Below, piece by piece: positions 8,965-19,721 of a stretch of 64,000 nt of DNA. Source of the DNA: Chthoniobacterales bacterium. GTDB taxonomy: Bacteria > Verrucomicrobiota > Verrucomicrobiia > Chthoniobacterales > JAATET01. Under the pieces are notes generated by a model that made no database searches, was not told where the DNA came from, and worked only from the letters and a program-made list of their open reading frames with translations. Both the position numbers and the translations under genes were made by a program. Positions within the stretch are counted from its first letter, which is position 1; every line of letters begins with the position of its first letter. Location: NCBI GenBank assembly GCA_036569045.1, contig DATCRI010000053.1, positions 1-64,000 of the forward strand, written 5' to 3'.

Positions 8965-9597
8965 ATGACTGGCAAACACGCGGCTTTCACCCTCGTCGAG
9001 TTGCTCGTGGTCATCGCGATCATTATCGTGCTCGCCGGCCTCTTGATGGCCGTCACTCCGGGTGTGATTCTTCGCGGCAAGATCACCTCGTCGCTGAACA
9101 ACATGCGGCAGATCGGCACCGGGTTTCAGCTTTACGCGAACGAGAACGACAACTTCCTGCCATCGAGGGTGCAGAGTTCCGACAAGTGGCCGGCACTGAT
9201 CTACGCGTATATGAGGGATCGAAAGGCCTTCGCCGACCCGGGCGATCCCCGCAATTTTCTGGTCACGAAGACCGACCCTCTCTCCAACGAGCGGAACAAC
9301 ACGAGCTACATCATGAATGGCTACAACGATGTGGGCGCCTATGCGGACGAGAGCACGACGATCAAGGCGTCGAGCCTGGACAGCCCGAGCCAAACGATCC
9401 TCCTCGCGAACCAGTCCGCCAGCGGGAACTTCTACATGGACACCGCCGAGGGCAACCAATCGAGCGGCGTGCTGCGGAAGAAGGTCTTCAACGACGGCGC
9501 GAATTACCTGTTCGCGGACGGCTCCGTGCGTTTCCTCGCGGCAAAGGATTTGAAGGACGAGCTCTGGCTGGTCCACAAGACGGTCGCCACGCCCTAG
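8965..9597 (+). CDS. Type II secretion/type IV-like pseudopilin (DUF1559-like)
   Basis: About 210 residues. The prepilin N-terminus is unmistakable: a short leader (MTGKHA) and then AFTLVELLVVIAIIIVLAG, cleaved and N-methylated by prepilin peptidase, with Glu at +5. The C-terminus has NDGANYLFADGSVRFL, the 'N-x-x-F-x-DG' element typical of the large H-X9-DG pseudopilin families of Planctomycetes and Verrucomicrobia. A GTG at 8902 would add 21 residues. The ATG at 8965 gives a normal short leader, and a TTGACA-like element at 8908-8913 falls inside the longer frame, so the ATG was preferred. Its stop overlaps the recD2 stop. Confidence 0.8.
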   Translation: MTGKHAAFTLVELLVVIAIIIVLAGLLMAVTPGVILRGKITSSLNNMRQIGTGFQLYANENDNFLPSRVQSSDKWPALIYAYMRDRKAFADPGDPRNFLVTKTDPLSNERNNTSYIMNGYNDVGAYADESTTIKASSLDSPSQTILLANQSASGNFYMDTAEGNQSSGVLRKKVFNDGANYLFADGSVRFLAAKDLKDELWLVHKTVATP

Positions 9598-11792
9598 CCG
9601 GCAAGCGCCAGCGCCTTCCGCAGACGGTCGAGCAATCCCGAGCAACGTTCGCGCACATCGTGATTGCGGACCGCCGCCGCGAGCGCGCGCTTCTGCCCGA
9701 CGAGGACGACGAGCTGCCGCCCGCGAGTGACGGCCGTGTAGAGCAGGTTGCGCTGGAGGAGAACGTATTGCTCCATGGCGAGCGGCACGATCACGCAGGG
9801 ATATTCGGAGCCCTGGCTTTTGTGCACGGTGATCGCGAAAGCCGGCGACAGCTCGTCGAGTTCCCCAAAGTCATAGGCCACCACGCGCCCGTCGAACGCC
9901 ACCCGCACCTCGCGCTCCTCGGCGACCACCCGCTCGACGCGGCCAATGTCGCCATTGAAGACGTCCTTGTCGTAATTGTTGCGCGTCTGGATGACCTTGT
10001 CGCCCGCACGATACGTCACGCCGAATCGTTCCACTTCCATGCCATCGGGGCGGGCGGGATTCAGCGCGGCCTGGAGCCGCCCGTTGAGATTGCGCACGCC
10101 GACCGTGCCGCGATTCATTGGCGCGAGCACCTGCACGTCCCGCAACGGATCGAGGCCGAACTTCGCGGGAATGCGCGATCGCACCAGCTCGAGCACGGTG
10201 TCGAGCGTCTCCTCGGGCGTTTCCCGATCGATGAAGAAAAAGTCACCCCGTCCGTCCGGGGCGAGCTCGGGCAGATGGCCGGCATTGATCGCGTGCGCGC
10301 TGGTGACGATGGCGCTGCCGCCCTCCTGCCGAAAAACGACGTCGAGTTTCACGCACGGCACGGTCGCAATGAGGTCGCGAAGGACGAGCCCCGGCCCGAC
10401 GCTCGGCAGCTGATCGGGATCGCCGACCAGGAGAAGGTTTCCACTTCGGGGAAGCGCCCGCAGAAAGCGCGCCATCAAGGGCACGTCGACCATCGAGACC
10501 TCGTCCATCACGAACAGATCGCCCTCGAGCGGCGCGTTTTCATCACGACGGAAACCGCCGCCAGGCGCTGGCTCCAGCAGGCGGTGAATCGTCTTCGCCT
10601 CGAGCCCGGTCGATTCCGCCAGCCGCTTTGCCGCCCGGCCGGTCGGTGCGCAGAGCACGCAACGGACGTTCTTCGCACGAAGAATCTTCAGCACGGAATT
10701 GAGCAGCGTCGTCTTGCCGACGCCGGGGCCGCCGGTAATCACGGCCAGCCCGTGCTCGAGCGCGAGCCGGAGCGCGCGAACCTGCGAGGCCGCGAGCACC
10801 TTGCCGGTCTTTTCCTGCACCCAGGCCAGCGCCCGCTCGAAATCGATCGGCGGATAGCCAGGCGACCGTCTCGCCGCCAATCGTCCAATGCGCTCAGCGA
10901 TCACGATCTCCGCTTTCCGCAGCGTCGGCGAGAAGATGAGATCCACCCCGCCGATGCCGTCGGCCTCCAGCGCGCCTCGCTCCAGCTCGGCCGCGAGCAC
11001 CTCTTCGGCCCGGGCCACATCCACGGCGAGCAGGCTTGCCGCGGCTTCCAAAAGGGTCGCCCGCGGCAGCGCGCAGTGTCCCTCGCCCGTCGCGGTCTCC
11101 AGGGCGTGAGCGAGCCCGGCGCGGATGCGCAGCAGCGAGTCGCCCGCGAGGCCGAGCCGCTCGGCAATTTTGTCCGCCGACTGGAACCCGATGCCGTGAA
11201 TGTCCCGCGCGAGGCAATAGGGATCGGTCCGAATGCGCTCGATCGCTTCCGCGCCGTAGGTCTTGAAAATGCGGACCGCCCGGCTCGTGCTGATCCCATG
11301 CGTGTGAAGAAAGACCATGATCTCACGCACGACCCGCTGATCGGCCCACGCTTGCTTGATGGCCTTTCGCCGCTCGGCACCGATGCCGCCGACTTCCTGC
11401 AGGCGCGCGGATTGATTCTCGATCACGTCGAACACCTGCTCGCCGAACTTCTCGACGAGCTTCTTCGCGTAAACCGGACCGATGCCACGAATCAGCCCGC
11501 TCGCGAGATATTTCTCGATGCCTTCGCGGGAATCCGGCGGCTGCGTCTCGAGCCGATCCGCCCGAAATTGCGCTCCGTGCTCCCGATCCTGCGTCCAGCG
11601 GCCTTCGGCCATGATCCATTCGCCCGGCGCGACCGTCGCCACCGAGCCGACGACGGGCACGAGCTCCCGGCGGCCCCGGACCTTCACCCGGAGGACCGCA
11701 AAGCCCGTCTCCTCGTTATGAAACGTCACCCGCTCGATCAGCCCGCGCAGAGCATCCGTCGCCGGACCCGGCGAGAGGCGGCTCACGGCCAT
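9594..11792 (-). CDS. recD2: RecD2-type 5'-3' DNA helicase
   Basis: 732 residues, about the usual length for RecD2 (RecD/TraA-like SF1B helicases without RecBC). The N-terminal OB/YrrC region begins ALRGLIERVTFHNEETGFAV. Helix-hairpin-helix motifs follow near residues 100-190. Walker A is VITGGPGVGKTTLLN and Walker B/DExx is FVMDEVSMVD. The C-terminal 2B and motif V/VI region contains AITVHKSQGSEYP. The ATG at 11792 was preferred to a TTG 36 bases upstream. The product acts in DNA damage tolerance and mismatch-associated repair in organisms such as Deinococcus. Transcribed convergently with the pseudopilin and divergently from sdhC. Confidence 0.93.
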   Translation of the reverse strand: MAVSRLSPGPATDALRGLIERVTFHNEETGFAVLRVKVRGRRELVPVVGSVATVAPGEWIMAEGRWTQDREHGAQFRADRLETQPPDSREGIEKYLASGLIRGIGPVYAKKLVEKFGEQVFDVIENQSARLQEVGGIGAERRKAIKQAWADQRVVREIMVFLHTHGISTSRAVRIFKTYGAEAIERIRTDPYCLARDIHGIGFQSADKIAERLGLAGDSLLRIRAGLAHALETATGEGHCALPRATLLEAAASLLAVDVARAEEVLAAELERGALEADGIGGVDLIFSPTLRKAEIVIAERIGRLAARRSPGYPPIDFERALAWVQEKTGKVLAASQVRALRLALEHGLAVITGGPGVGKTTLLNSVLKILRAKNVRCVLCAPTGRAAKRLAESTGLEAKTIHRLLEPAPGGGFRRDENAPLEGDLFVMDEVSMVDVPLMARFLRALPRSGNLLLVGDPDQLPSVGPGLVLRDLIATVPCVKLDVVFRQEGGSAIVTSAHAINAGHLPELAPDGRGDFFFIDRETPEETLDTVLELVRSRIPAKFGLDPLRDVQVLAPMNRGTVGVRNLNGRLQAALNPARPDGMEVERFGVTYRAGDKVIQTRNNYDKDVFNGDIGRVERVVAEEREVRVAFDGRVVAYDFGELDELSPAFAITVHKSQGSEYPCVIVPLAMEQYVLLQRNLLYTAVTRGRQLVVLVGQKRALAAAVRNHDVRERCSGLLDRLRKALALAG

Positions 11793-11915
11793 CGCGGCGG
11801 CATTTGGCTTCGCATATCCTCCACCCAATCGCCCTCCCCCGTAACTTTCCAGATCATTTGCACACGTTGGAATTGATCCCGGTCAAATATTAGCGTAACT
11901 AATGCAGTCACTTTT

Positions 11916-12635
11916 ATGGCTTCCACAACCTCCGCCGTCCGGAAACCGTCTCCCGTGATGGCCTGGCTCTTTTCCTCGATCGGAAAGAAAACCGTCGTCG
12001 CCGTGACGGGCATCATTCTGGTGCTCTTCGTCATCGGTCATCTCGTCGGCAACCTCACCTTCTTTTTTGGTCCGGACTGGATCAACGCCTACGCCGTTCA
12101 CCTGCGCGATCTCGGCCCGCTCCTCTGGGTCGTCCGCCTCGGTCTGCTCGCCGCGGTCGCCCTCCACATCTTCTTCACGATGAAGCTGTGGCAGGAAAAT
12201 CACGCCGCGCGCCCGGAAAAATACGCCGTCAGGAGCCGGGTGCAATCCACCGTCTTCGCCCGCACGATGCGCCTCACCGGCCTCATCGTGTTCGCCTTCG
12301 TCATCTTCCACCTTGCGCACTTCACTCTGCTGCTCGTTCATCCCGAGTTCAGCGGATATCATGACGCGCAGGGCCGCCACGACGTCTTCCGCATGGTGGT
12401 CGCCGGCTTCAGCTACCCGCTCGTCAGCGCCTTCTACGTGCTGTCCCTCGCGCTGCTTGCCTCGCACCTCAGTCACGGCATCGCCAGCCTTTTCCAGACG
12501 CTCGGACTTTCCAATCGCCGCCTGCAGCCCGCCTTCACAAAAGCCGGCCGGCTCGTCGCCTGGACGCTCTTCATCGGCTTCTCCTCCATCCCTGTCTCCG
12601 TTCTCCTCGGCTTCGGCCACGCGGCGTTGAAATAA
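11916..12635 (+). CDS. sdhC: Succinate dehydrogenase cytochrome b558 subunit
   Basis: 239 residues with five predicted membrane helices (about residues 25-45, 65-85, 115-140, 165-190 and 210-230). Conserved histidines ([26 protein letters not shown]) can ligate two b haems. This size and topology fit the B. subtilis/Bacteroidetes type of membrane anchor, in which one subunit replaces SdhC plus SdhD; no sdhD follows. It starts one base before sdhA, and the three genes form one operon. The leader has an inverted repeat TTGATCCCGGTCAA around 11872-11885 that could be part of its control region. Confidence 0.9.
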   Translation: MASTTSAVRKPSPVMAWLFSSIGKKTVVAVTGIILVLFVIGHLVGNLTFFFGPDWINAYAVHLRDLGPLLWVVRLGLLAAVALHIFFTMKLWQENHAARPEKYAVRSRVQSTVFARTMRLTGLIVFAFVIFHLAHFTLLLVHPEFSGYHDAQGRHDVFRMVVAGFSYPLVSAFYVLSLALLASHLSHGIASLFQTLGLSNRRLQPAFTKAGRLVAWTLFIGFSSIPVSVLLGFGHAALK

Positions 12636-12636
12636 C

Positions 12637-14553
<1,917 letters not shown>

Positions 14554-14574
14554 CGCCCACCTTCAAAGCGATCT

Positions 14575-15339
14575 ATGAACTTTAAACTCAAAGTCTGGCG
14601 TCAGCGCACCGGCAGCGATCAGGGCAAGCTCGTCGATTACGACGCGAAGGACATTCCGGCCGAGGCCTCGTTCCTCGAAATGCTCGACATCGTCAACGAC
14701 GCGCTCGCCGAAAAGGGCGAGGAGCCGATCGCCTTCGATCACGACTGTCGCGAAGGGATCTGCGGCATGTGCAGCGCCGTCATCAACGGCATCCCGCACG
14801 GCAAGGACCGCGGCACCGGCACGACCTGCCAGCTTTATATGCGCCGTTTCAAGGACGGCGAGACGATCACGATCGAGCCGTTCCGCGCCGGGGCCTTCCC
14901 CGTCGTGCGCGATCTCGCGACGAATCGCAGCGCGTTCGACCGCATCATTCAGGCGGGCGGCTTCATCTCGGAGCGCAGCGGCTCCGCACCGGATGCGAAT
15001 TCCGTGCCGATTCCGAAGGTCGTCGCCGACGAGGTCTTCGACGCGGCGGCCTGCATCGGCTGCGGCGCCTGCGCGGCGGCCTGCCCGAACAGCTCGGCCA
15101 TGCTCTTCGTGAGCGCGAAGGTGAACCACCTCAATCTCCTGCCCCAGGGCAAGCCCGAGAAGCACCGTCGTGTGCTCGGCATGGTGCGCCAGATGGATGC
15201 GGAAGGTTTCGGCAACTGCTCGAACTACTACGAGTGCGAGGCCGTGTGCCCCGCGCACGTTCCCGCCTCGTTCATCGCGGGCATGAATCGCGACTATACC
15301 GTCGCCTCGGCCCTCGAATCCGCAGGCGCGAACGTTTAG
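14575..15339 (+). CDS. sdhB: Succinate dehydrogenase iron-sulfur subunit
   Basis: 254 residues. The N-terminal ferredoxin domain carries the 2Fe-2S ligands (CREGICGMC ... C). The C-terminal domain has the 4Fe-4S motif [13 protein letters not shown] and a second cluster site with [12 protein letters not shown]. Together these pass electrons from the SdhA flavin to quinone at SdhC. Third gene of the sdhCAB operon. The stop codon overlaps that of convergent rsmI by 4 bases, and no terminator is visible between them. Confidence 0.96.
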   Translation: MNFKLKVWRQRTGSDQGKLVDYDAKDIPAEASFLEMLDIVNDALAEKGEEPIAFDHDCREGICGMCSAVINGIPHGKDRGTGTTCQLYMRRFKDGETITIEPFRAGAFPVVRDLATNRSAFDRIIQAGGFISERSGSAPDANSVPIPKVVADEVFDAAACIGCGACAAACPNSSAMLFVSAKVNHLNLLPQGKPEKHRRVLGMVRQMDAEGFGNCSNYYECEAVCPAHVPASFIAGMNRDYTVASALESAGANV

Positions 15340-16049
15340 TTCGCTTCGGCTTCGCGCCGCGCGACCTTCGCCCGGCGCGCGGCCGAGTCCGCTCCCTCGA
15401 CGAGCAGACAAATCTCCCCTTTCGGGGGGTGCGCGGTGTAGTGCGCCGCGAGTTCGGCCGGAAATCCCCGGCGATACTCCTCGAACTTCTTGGTGAGTTC
15501 GCGCGCCACGCAGACGAGCCGGTCCGGCGCCGCCGCCGCCAGCGCCTCAAGCGATTTGAGGAGGCGATGCGGAGATTCGTAGAAAATGGACGTGCCGTCG
15601 CGCGCCACGGCAGCGGCGATTTCATTCGCCCGCTGGCCCGACTTCACGGGGAGAAATCCGCCAAAGGAAAATGCGCTCGCGTCGAGGCCGGATCCGACCA
15701 GGGCGGTGATCGCCGCGCAGGCGCCGGGAAGCACCGTGTATTCCAGGCCCGCCTCCGCGCAGGCGCGCACCAGCCGAGCGCCGGGGTCGGAGATCGCGGG
15801 CGTGCCGGCATCGCTGATCAATGCCACCGAGGCGCCCTGCCGCAGCCGCTCGAGCAATTCCGCCGTGCGCATCGCTTCGTTGTGCTCGTGAAAACTCACG
15901 AGCGGGCGATGGATCCCGTGATGCTGGAGGAGCATGCCGGAATGCCGCGTGTCCTCCGCGGCGATGACGTCGGCCGCCTGCAACGTCTCGATCGCCCGCA
16001 ACGTCAGATCAGCGAGATTGCCGATCGGGGTAGGAACGACGAAAAGCAT
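15336..16049 (-). CDS. rsmI: 16S rRNA (cytidine-1402-2'-O)-methyltransferase
   Basis: 237 residues. The RsmI/YraL signatures are present: [19 protein letters not shown] at the N-terminus, AAEDTRHSG, the SAM-binding [14 protein letters not shown], and [13 protein letters not shown]. The protein is a little shorter than the E. coli enzyme (286) because the C-terminal domain is minimal. It 2'-O-methylates C1402 in the decoding centre of 16S rRNA. It follows lptE-like at a short distance on the minus strand, downstream of the rpoA-rplQ-bamD block. Confidence 0.93.
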   Translation of the reverse strand: MLFVVPTPIGNLADLTLRAIETLQAADVIAAEDTRHSGMLLQHHGIHRPLVSFHEHNEAMRTAELLERLRQGASVALISDAGTPAISDPGARLVRACAEAGLEYTVLPGACAAITALVGSGLDASAFSFGGFLPVKSGQRANEIAAAVARDGTSIFYESPHRLLKSLEALAAAAPDRLVCVARELTKKFEEYRRGFPAELAAHYTAHPPKGEICLLVEGADSAARRAKVARREAEAN

Positions 16050-16057
16050 CCCGATGG

Positions 16058-16576
16058 CTAGAAGCCTTCGGTGATCTCACCGGTGAGCTTCACGGCAACT
16101 TCCTGGGCGGCGTTCACGATGGCCTGCCGCTGGTCGGTGGCGAGATCGTTGTTCGTGTAGAACGACGTATCGACGTTGAATTTTCCGGACATGATCCTTG
16201 CCCCGGTCACGCGGTCGGTGAGCTCGTATTCCACGGTCATCTTGAGCGAGAACTCGCGGGTCGCGAGCACATTGGAAAGCACCGCGCGCGCCTGCCGGCG
16301 GACAATGTCTTCGACCGTGCAATAGAGGATGGCGTCGGCGCGATCGTCGGGCACGATCTCGTAGGTGCCGTCCTGCTGGAATTGCTTGATCGTCGTGTCG
16401 GCCATCAGCACCTCGATGTGAGGCTGGTAGGTCTTGTTCTTGAATGTCGGGATCGCGATCTTGGTGACGTTCGCGAGCTGCGCAGGCTTTACCGCACCCA
16501 GGCGATAACCACAGCCGGAAAGGGACGTGAGCGCAAAACTGGCGAGCAAGACAAGGGCGGCGACGGGTGTTCTCAT
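16058..16576 (-). CDS. LptE-like LPS-assembly lipoprotein
   Basis: 172 residues. The lipoprotein signal is MRTPVAALVLLASFALTSL followed by the lipobox LSGC, with Cys about residue 22. The mature start GYRLGAVKP and the following VTKIAIPTFKNKTYQPHIE are typical of LptE/RlpB-like proteins of non-enteric bacteria, which plug the LptD pore and help insert LPS. Its start overlaps the upstream TPR/BamD-like gene stop as ATGA, so translation is coupled. This fits a small outer-membrane-biogenesis operon. Confidence 0.8.
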   Translation of the reverse strand: MRTPVAALVLLASFALTSLSGCGYRLGAVKPAQLANVTKIAIPTFKNKTYQPHIEVLMADTTIKQFQQDGTYEIVPDDRADAILYCTVEDIVRRQARAVLSNVLATREFSLKMTVEYELTDRVTGARIMSGKFNVDTSFYTNNDLATDQRQAIVNAAQEVAVKLTGEITEGF

Positions 16577-17754
16577 TCGGTAGGCAGGCCGGGTTCCACG
16601 GCCGGAAGGGGCTTCACGTCGTCGACGTTCGTGCGCATCTGCGGGCCACTTTGCACCGGCAGTTCGTCGGGGACGATGTCACGCTTCGGCGGGCCGGCGT
16701 AATCGGAGAGCGAGGAAGTCTCGACCTGAGCCTGGAGACGGCGGCGCAGGCGGGCCTTCTCGCCGGTTTCGGCCTTCTCGGGACCGGTGCGCAGGGCGTC
16801 GTCCCCGTATTGGCTGCGAAGTTCCTCGATGCGGGACTTCGCGAGTTCGGCCTGCTTGGTGCCGGGCTGACGCCGGATCACATCATTGTAATAGATGACG
16901 GAGGACTTCAGGTCCTTGCTGAATTCGTAGAATTTCGCGATGCGGAAAACGTCGTCGGCCTCCTCGCCGCCGAGCCGAGCCAGGTTTTCCTTGGCCTGCG
17001 GGGCTTTTTCGCTGTTCGGGTATTCGATCAGGAAGTCCTCGAACGTGTTTCGCGCCTGGATGAGTGAAGAGAGATCCTGCGACTTCTGCGCGAGACCGAT
17101 TCGCAGGTAAACGTAGGCGATCTGGTAGAGCGCGTCGTCGTCGACGTCGCTGTTCGGGTAGGTATCGAGCACCTTCTGGTAGGCCTTGATCGCCTCGAAG
17201 GGCTGGCTCTGCTTCTCGTAGGAGAGGCCGAGATTGAACTGCGCCACTGGCGCGTATTTGCTGAACGGCGCGTTCGACAGAATGTTCGTATACATCTCCT
17301 GCGCGCGCTTGGCGGAATTGCCGACGTTCACGCCAAGGACTTTCTGCTGGCGGCCCTGGAGATATTTGTTGGCGATGGCGACTTGCGCGGCGACGGCACG
17401 CTCGAAATTCGGCGTGTCCGGATAACGCGTGAGGAGGGCCTGGTAGGCGTTGAAAGCGCGGGAAAGATCACCCTGGGCCTCGAGCAATTCGGCGAGCCGG
17501 TATTGGGCGGTCGAAGCCTCGGGCGCGAGCGGATATTTTTTCAACGCGGCCCGGTAGCCTTCGATGGCGGCGTTGGCATTCCCGCCTTCGTCAGCCGTGC
17601 GCGCGGCCAGATACAGGTCCGTCGCGGCGGCAGAATCTGCCGTCGGAGCGGGATTTTGAGCGGAAGCGGAAAGGGGCGCACCCAGACAGAGGGCAAGGAT
17701 CGTCGTCGTAGTCAACGCGCGCCGAGCGCTCAGGGTGCCAATACCTCGGAACAT
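16573..17754 (-). CDS. BamD/TPR-type outer membrane assembly protein
   Basis: About 393 residues. A signal peptide (MFRGIGTLSARRALTTTTIL..., cleavage near ASAQN) precedes an array of tetratricopeptide repeats, visible as A-x-x-x-Y-x-x-x-L-x-x-Y-P cycles (YRAALKKYP, YQALLTRYP, YQKVLDTYP, FEDFLIEYP). The pattern is that of BamD/YfiO or YbgF-like proteins, but there is no lipobox cysteine, so a soluble periplasmic form is likely. The C-terminus is basic and then proline-rich. An ATG 81 bases upstream (17835) is possible but would bury the signal peptide. Coupled to lptE-like by ATGA. Confidence 0.72.
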   Translation of the reverse strand: MFRGIGTLSARRALTTTTILALCLGAPLSASAQNPAPTADSAAATDLYLAARTADEGGNANAAIEGYRAALKKYPLAPEASTAQYRLAELLEAQGDLSRAFNAYQALLTRYPDTPNFERAVAAQVAIANKYLQGRQQKVLGVNVGNSAKRAQEMYTNILSNAPFSKYAPVAQFNLGLSYEKQSQPFEAIKAYQKVLDTYPNSDVDDDALYQIAYVYLRIGLAQKSQDLSSLIQARNTFEDFLIEYPNSEKAPQAKENLARLGGEEADDVFRIAKFYEFSKDLKSSVIYYNDVIRRQPGTKQAELAKSRIEELRSQYGDDALRTGPEKAETGEKARLRRRLQAQVETSSLSDYAGPPKRDIVPDELPVQSGPQMRTNVDDVKPLPAVEPGLPTE

Positions 17755-17950
17755 GTGGAGGGTGAACGTATTGAGTGCCGAAAGAGGCGTCAAGGGAACG
17801 ATGGCCGGGATCACGCGCGAAAAAAGTCTGCGCATGTCATCCTGCCGAAACGCAAAACACCGGCGGACGAGTCGCGGGCGGAAACCCAGGGGGTTCTCGC
17901 GGGACTGGCTCGCCGCCGGTGGCTTTGCGTTTACGTTCGATCCGGGTTTT

Positions 17951-18451
17951 TTATTCCTCGGTCGTCTTCTTCGCAGCGGATTTTTTGGCGGGCGCGGCCT
18001 CGGTGGCTTCGCCTTCGATCACGGCCGGAGCTTTCTTCGCCGACGCCTTCCTGGCGGGCTTTTTCTCCTCGACAACGACGGCTTCCGCCTCAACGGCGAC
18101 GTCGACCCACTCGATGTAGGCCATCGGCGCGGAGTCGCTCTGACGCGGCCCAAGCTTGATGATGCGGGTGTAGCCGCCGGTGCGGGAGGCGGCGCGGGGC
18201 GCGACCTCTTCGAACAGCTTCTTCACGGCGTCCTTCTGTCCGAGATAGGATACGGCCAGACGGCGGGCATGGAGGTCTCCGCGCTTGCCGAGGGTGAGCA
18301 TTTTCTCCGCGAAGGGGCGGACGGCCTTGGCCTTGGCGAGCGTGGTCTTGATGCGGCTGTGCTCGATCAGGCTAACGACCTGATTCGCGAGGAGCGCGTC
18401 GCGGTGCGCCTGCGAACGGCCGAGTTTCACGGTTTTCTTACGATGTCTCAT
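17951..18451 (-). CDS. rplQ: Ribosomal protein bL17 with Ala/Lys-rich tail
   Basis: 166 residues. The first ~120 match bL17 (MRHRKKTVKLGRSQAHRDAL, then NQVVSLIEHSRIKTTLAKAK). The remaining ~45 residues are an Ala/Lys/Glu-rich tail (KKPARKASAKKAP ... AKKSAAKKTTEE) that typical bL17 lacks. It follows rpoA, the usual end of the alpha operon. The tail resembles in composition the H1-like protein encoded at 56234-56461 and may contact rRNA. Confidence 0.95.
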   Translation of the reverse strand: MRHRKKTVKLGRSQAHRDALLANQVVSLIEHSRIKTTLAKAKAVRPFAEKMLTLGKRGDLHARRLAVSYLGQKDAVKKLFEEVAPRAASRTGGYTRIIKLGPRQSDSAPMAYIEWVDVAVEAEAVVVEEKKPARKASAKKAPAVIEGEATEAAPAKKSAAKKTTEE

Positions 18452-18492
18452 GGATGGTGACGGTGGACGTTAAACGGGGTTGCGGTCGCGAC

Positions 18493-19503
18493 TCAGGCGA
18501 TCGGCTCGGCGGGCAGGTCGATGAGACCAGCCTCGAACTTCATGCCGAGGCCAAGGCCGAGCTGCACGAGCTTGTCCTTGATTTCGTTGAGCGACTTCTT
18601 GCCGAAGTTGCGATACTTGAGCATCTCGGCTTCGGACTTCTGCGCGAGCTGGCCGACGGTCGTGATGTTCGCATTGTTGAGGCAGTTCGCCGCGCGGACG
18701 GAGAGCTCGATCTCGTTGACGCTCATGTTGAGGAGCTTCTTGAGGCGGCTGTTTTCCTGGCTGACTTCCTGCGGGGTCTCGTCGAACTCGACCTGGGAAT
18801 CGTCGTAATTGACGAACACGTCGAAGTGCTTGCGAAGAATCGCGGAGGACTGGAGCAGCGCGTCGTCCGGCGTGATGCGACCGTCGGTCCAGATCTCGAT
18901 GACGAGCTTGTCGTAGTCGGTGCGCTGGCCCACGCGGGTGTTTTCCACCGCATATTTCACGCGAGTGACCGGCGAGAAGATCGAGTCGATGGCGATGACG
19001 CCGATCGGCTGGTCGGGACGCTTGTTTTCGTCGCCAGTTGCGAAGCCGCGGCCGACGCGGACTTCGAACTCGGCGTCGAACTTCTGCTTCTTGTCGAGCG
19101 TGCAGATGTGCTGGTCGGGATTGAGAACCTCGACCTGATTGCTGGCGGCGATGTCACCGGCGGTGACCGCGCCTTCCTTGTTCACGGAAAGCGTGAGGTT
19201 GCGAATGTCGCCACCGTCGTGGGCCTTCAGCTTGACCTTCTTGAGGTTGAGAATGATGTCGACCACGTCTTCCACGACGCCGGGCAGGGCGGTGAATTCG
19301 TGGGGCGCGCCCTCGATCTTGACCGAGGTGATCGCGGCGCCTTCCAGCGAGGAGAGGAGCACGCGGCGCAGCGAGTTGCCGATGGTGTGGCCGTAGCCGG
19401 CATCGAAGGGCTCGGCAATGAACTTGCCGTAGGTTTCCGTGAGGGTGGCCTCATCCCGGGCAAGGGACTTGGGCATTTCAAAACGACCGAGACGAACTGG
19501 CAT
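18493..19503 (-). CDS. rpoA: DNA-directed RNA polymerase alpha subunit
   Basis: 336 residues from MPVRLGRFEMPKS. The N-terminal assembly domain has the alpha signature FIAEPFDAGYGHTIGNSLRRVLLSS. The C-terminal domain has the helix-hairpin-helix DNA- and activator-binding fold (ELSVRAANCLNNANITTVGQLAQKSE, then RNFGKKSLNEIKDKL). Normally rpsD, rpsK and rpsM precede rpoA; here a 218-base non-coding stretch separates it from an unrelated PP2C gene, so rpoA-rplQ forms its own unit. An upstream extension to 19542 exists but has no better start. No Shine-Dalgarno sequence is seen. Confidence 0.97.
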   Translation of the reverse strand: MPVRLGRFEMPKSLARDEATLTETYGKFIAEPFDAGYGHTIGNSLRRVLLSSLEGAAITSVKIEGAPHEFTALPGVVEDVVDIILNLKKVKLKAHDGGDIRNLTLSVNKEGAVTAGDIAASNQVEVLNPDQHICTLDKKQKFDAEFEVRVGRGFATGDENKRPDQPIGVIAIDSIFSPVTRVKYAVENTRVGQRTDYDKLVIEIWTDGRITPDDALLQSSAILRKHFDVFVNYDDSQVEFDETPQEVSQENSRLKKLLNMSVNEIELSVRAANCLNNANITTVGQLAQKSEAEMLKYRNFGKKSLNEIKDKLVQLGLGLGMKFEAGLIDLPAEPIA

Positions 19504-19581
19504 GATGGTTTTCGAGAAACCGCCCGCGGGGAGCGGCAACACTTTAATGGGTTCTCACCGGGTTCCCCCTGACGCGAACGA

Positions 19582-19600
19582 TGAATGTCGAGGACATTCA
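19582..19600. promoter_or_regulatory. Perfect palindrome in the rpoA leader
   Basis: TGAATGTC-GAG-GACATTCA is an exact 8-bp inverted repeat with a 3-base centre, about 80 bases upstream of the rpoA ATG. It could be a protein operator or an mRNA hairpin in the rpoA-rplQ leader. No assignment is possible from sequence alone. Confidence 0.4.
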
Positions 19601-19721
19601 CCCAGGGACCAACGGCGAAAGGGTTTTCAATTTCTTCGCGCGAGCCGGAAAACGTGGCACCGCAATCCTCCCGGGTAAAGAAAAATCTTTAGCCGGCAGA
19701 ATTTCCAAGCCCCCTCCCCGT

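Noticed and set aside
9186-11876. A 896-codon plus-strand frame opposite recD2
   Set aside because: Shadow of RecD2, no domain, no start signal.
11822-11915. sdhC upstream inverted repeat as a firm operator
   Set aside because: TTGATCCCGGTCAA is short and could arise by chance; noted with sdhC but not called as a site.
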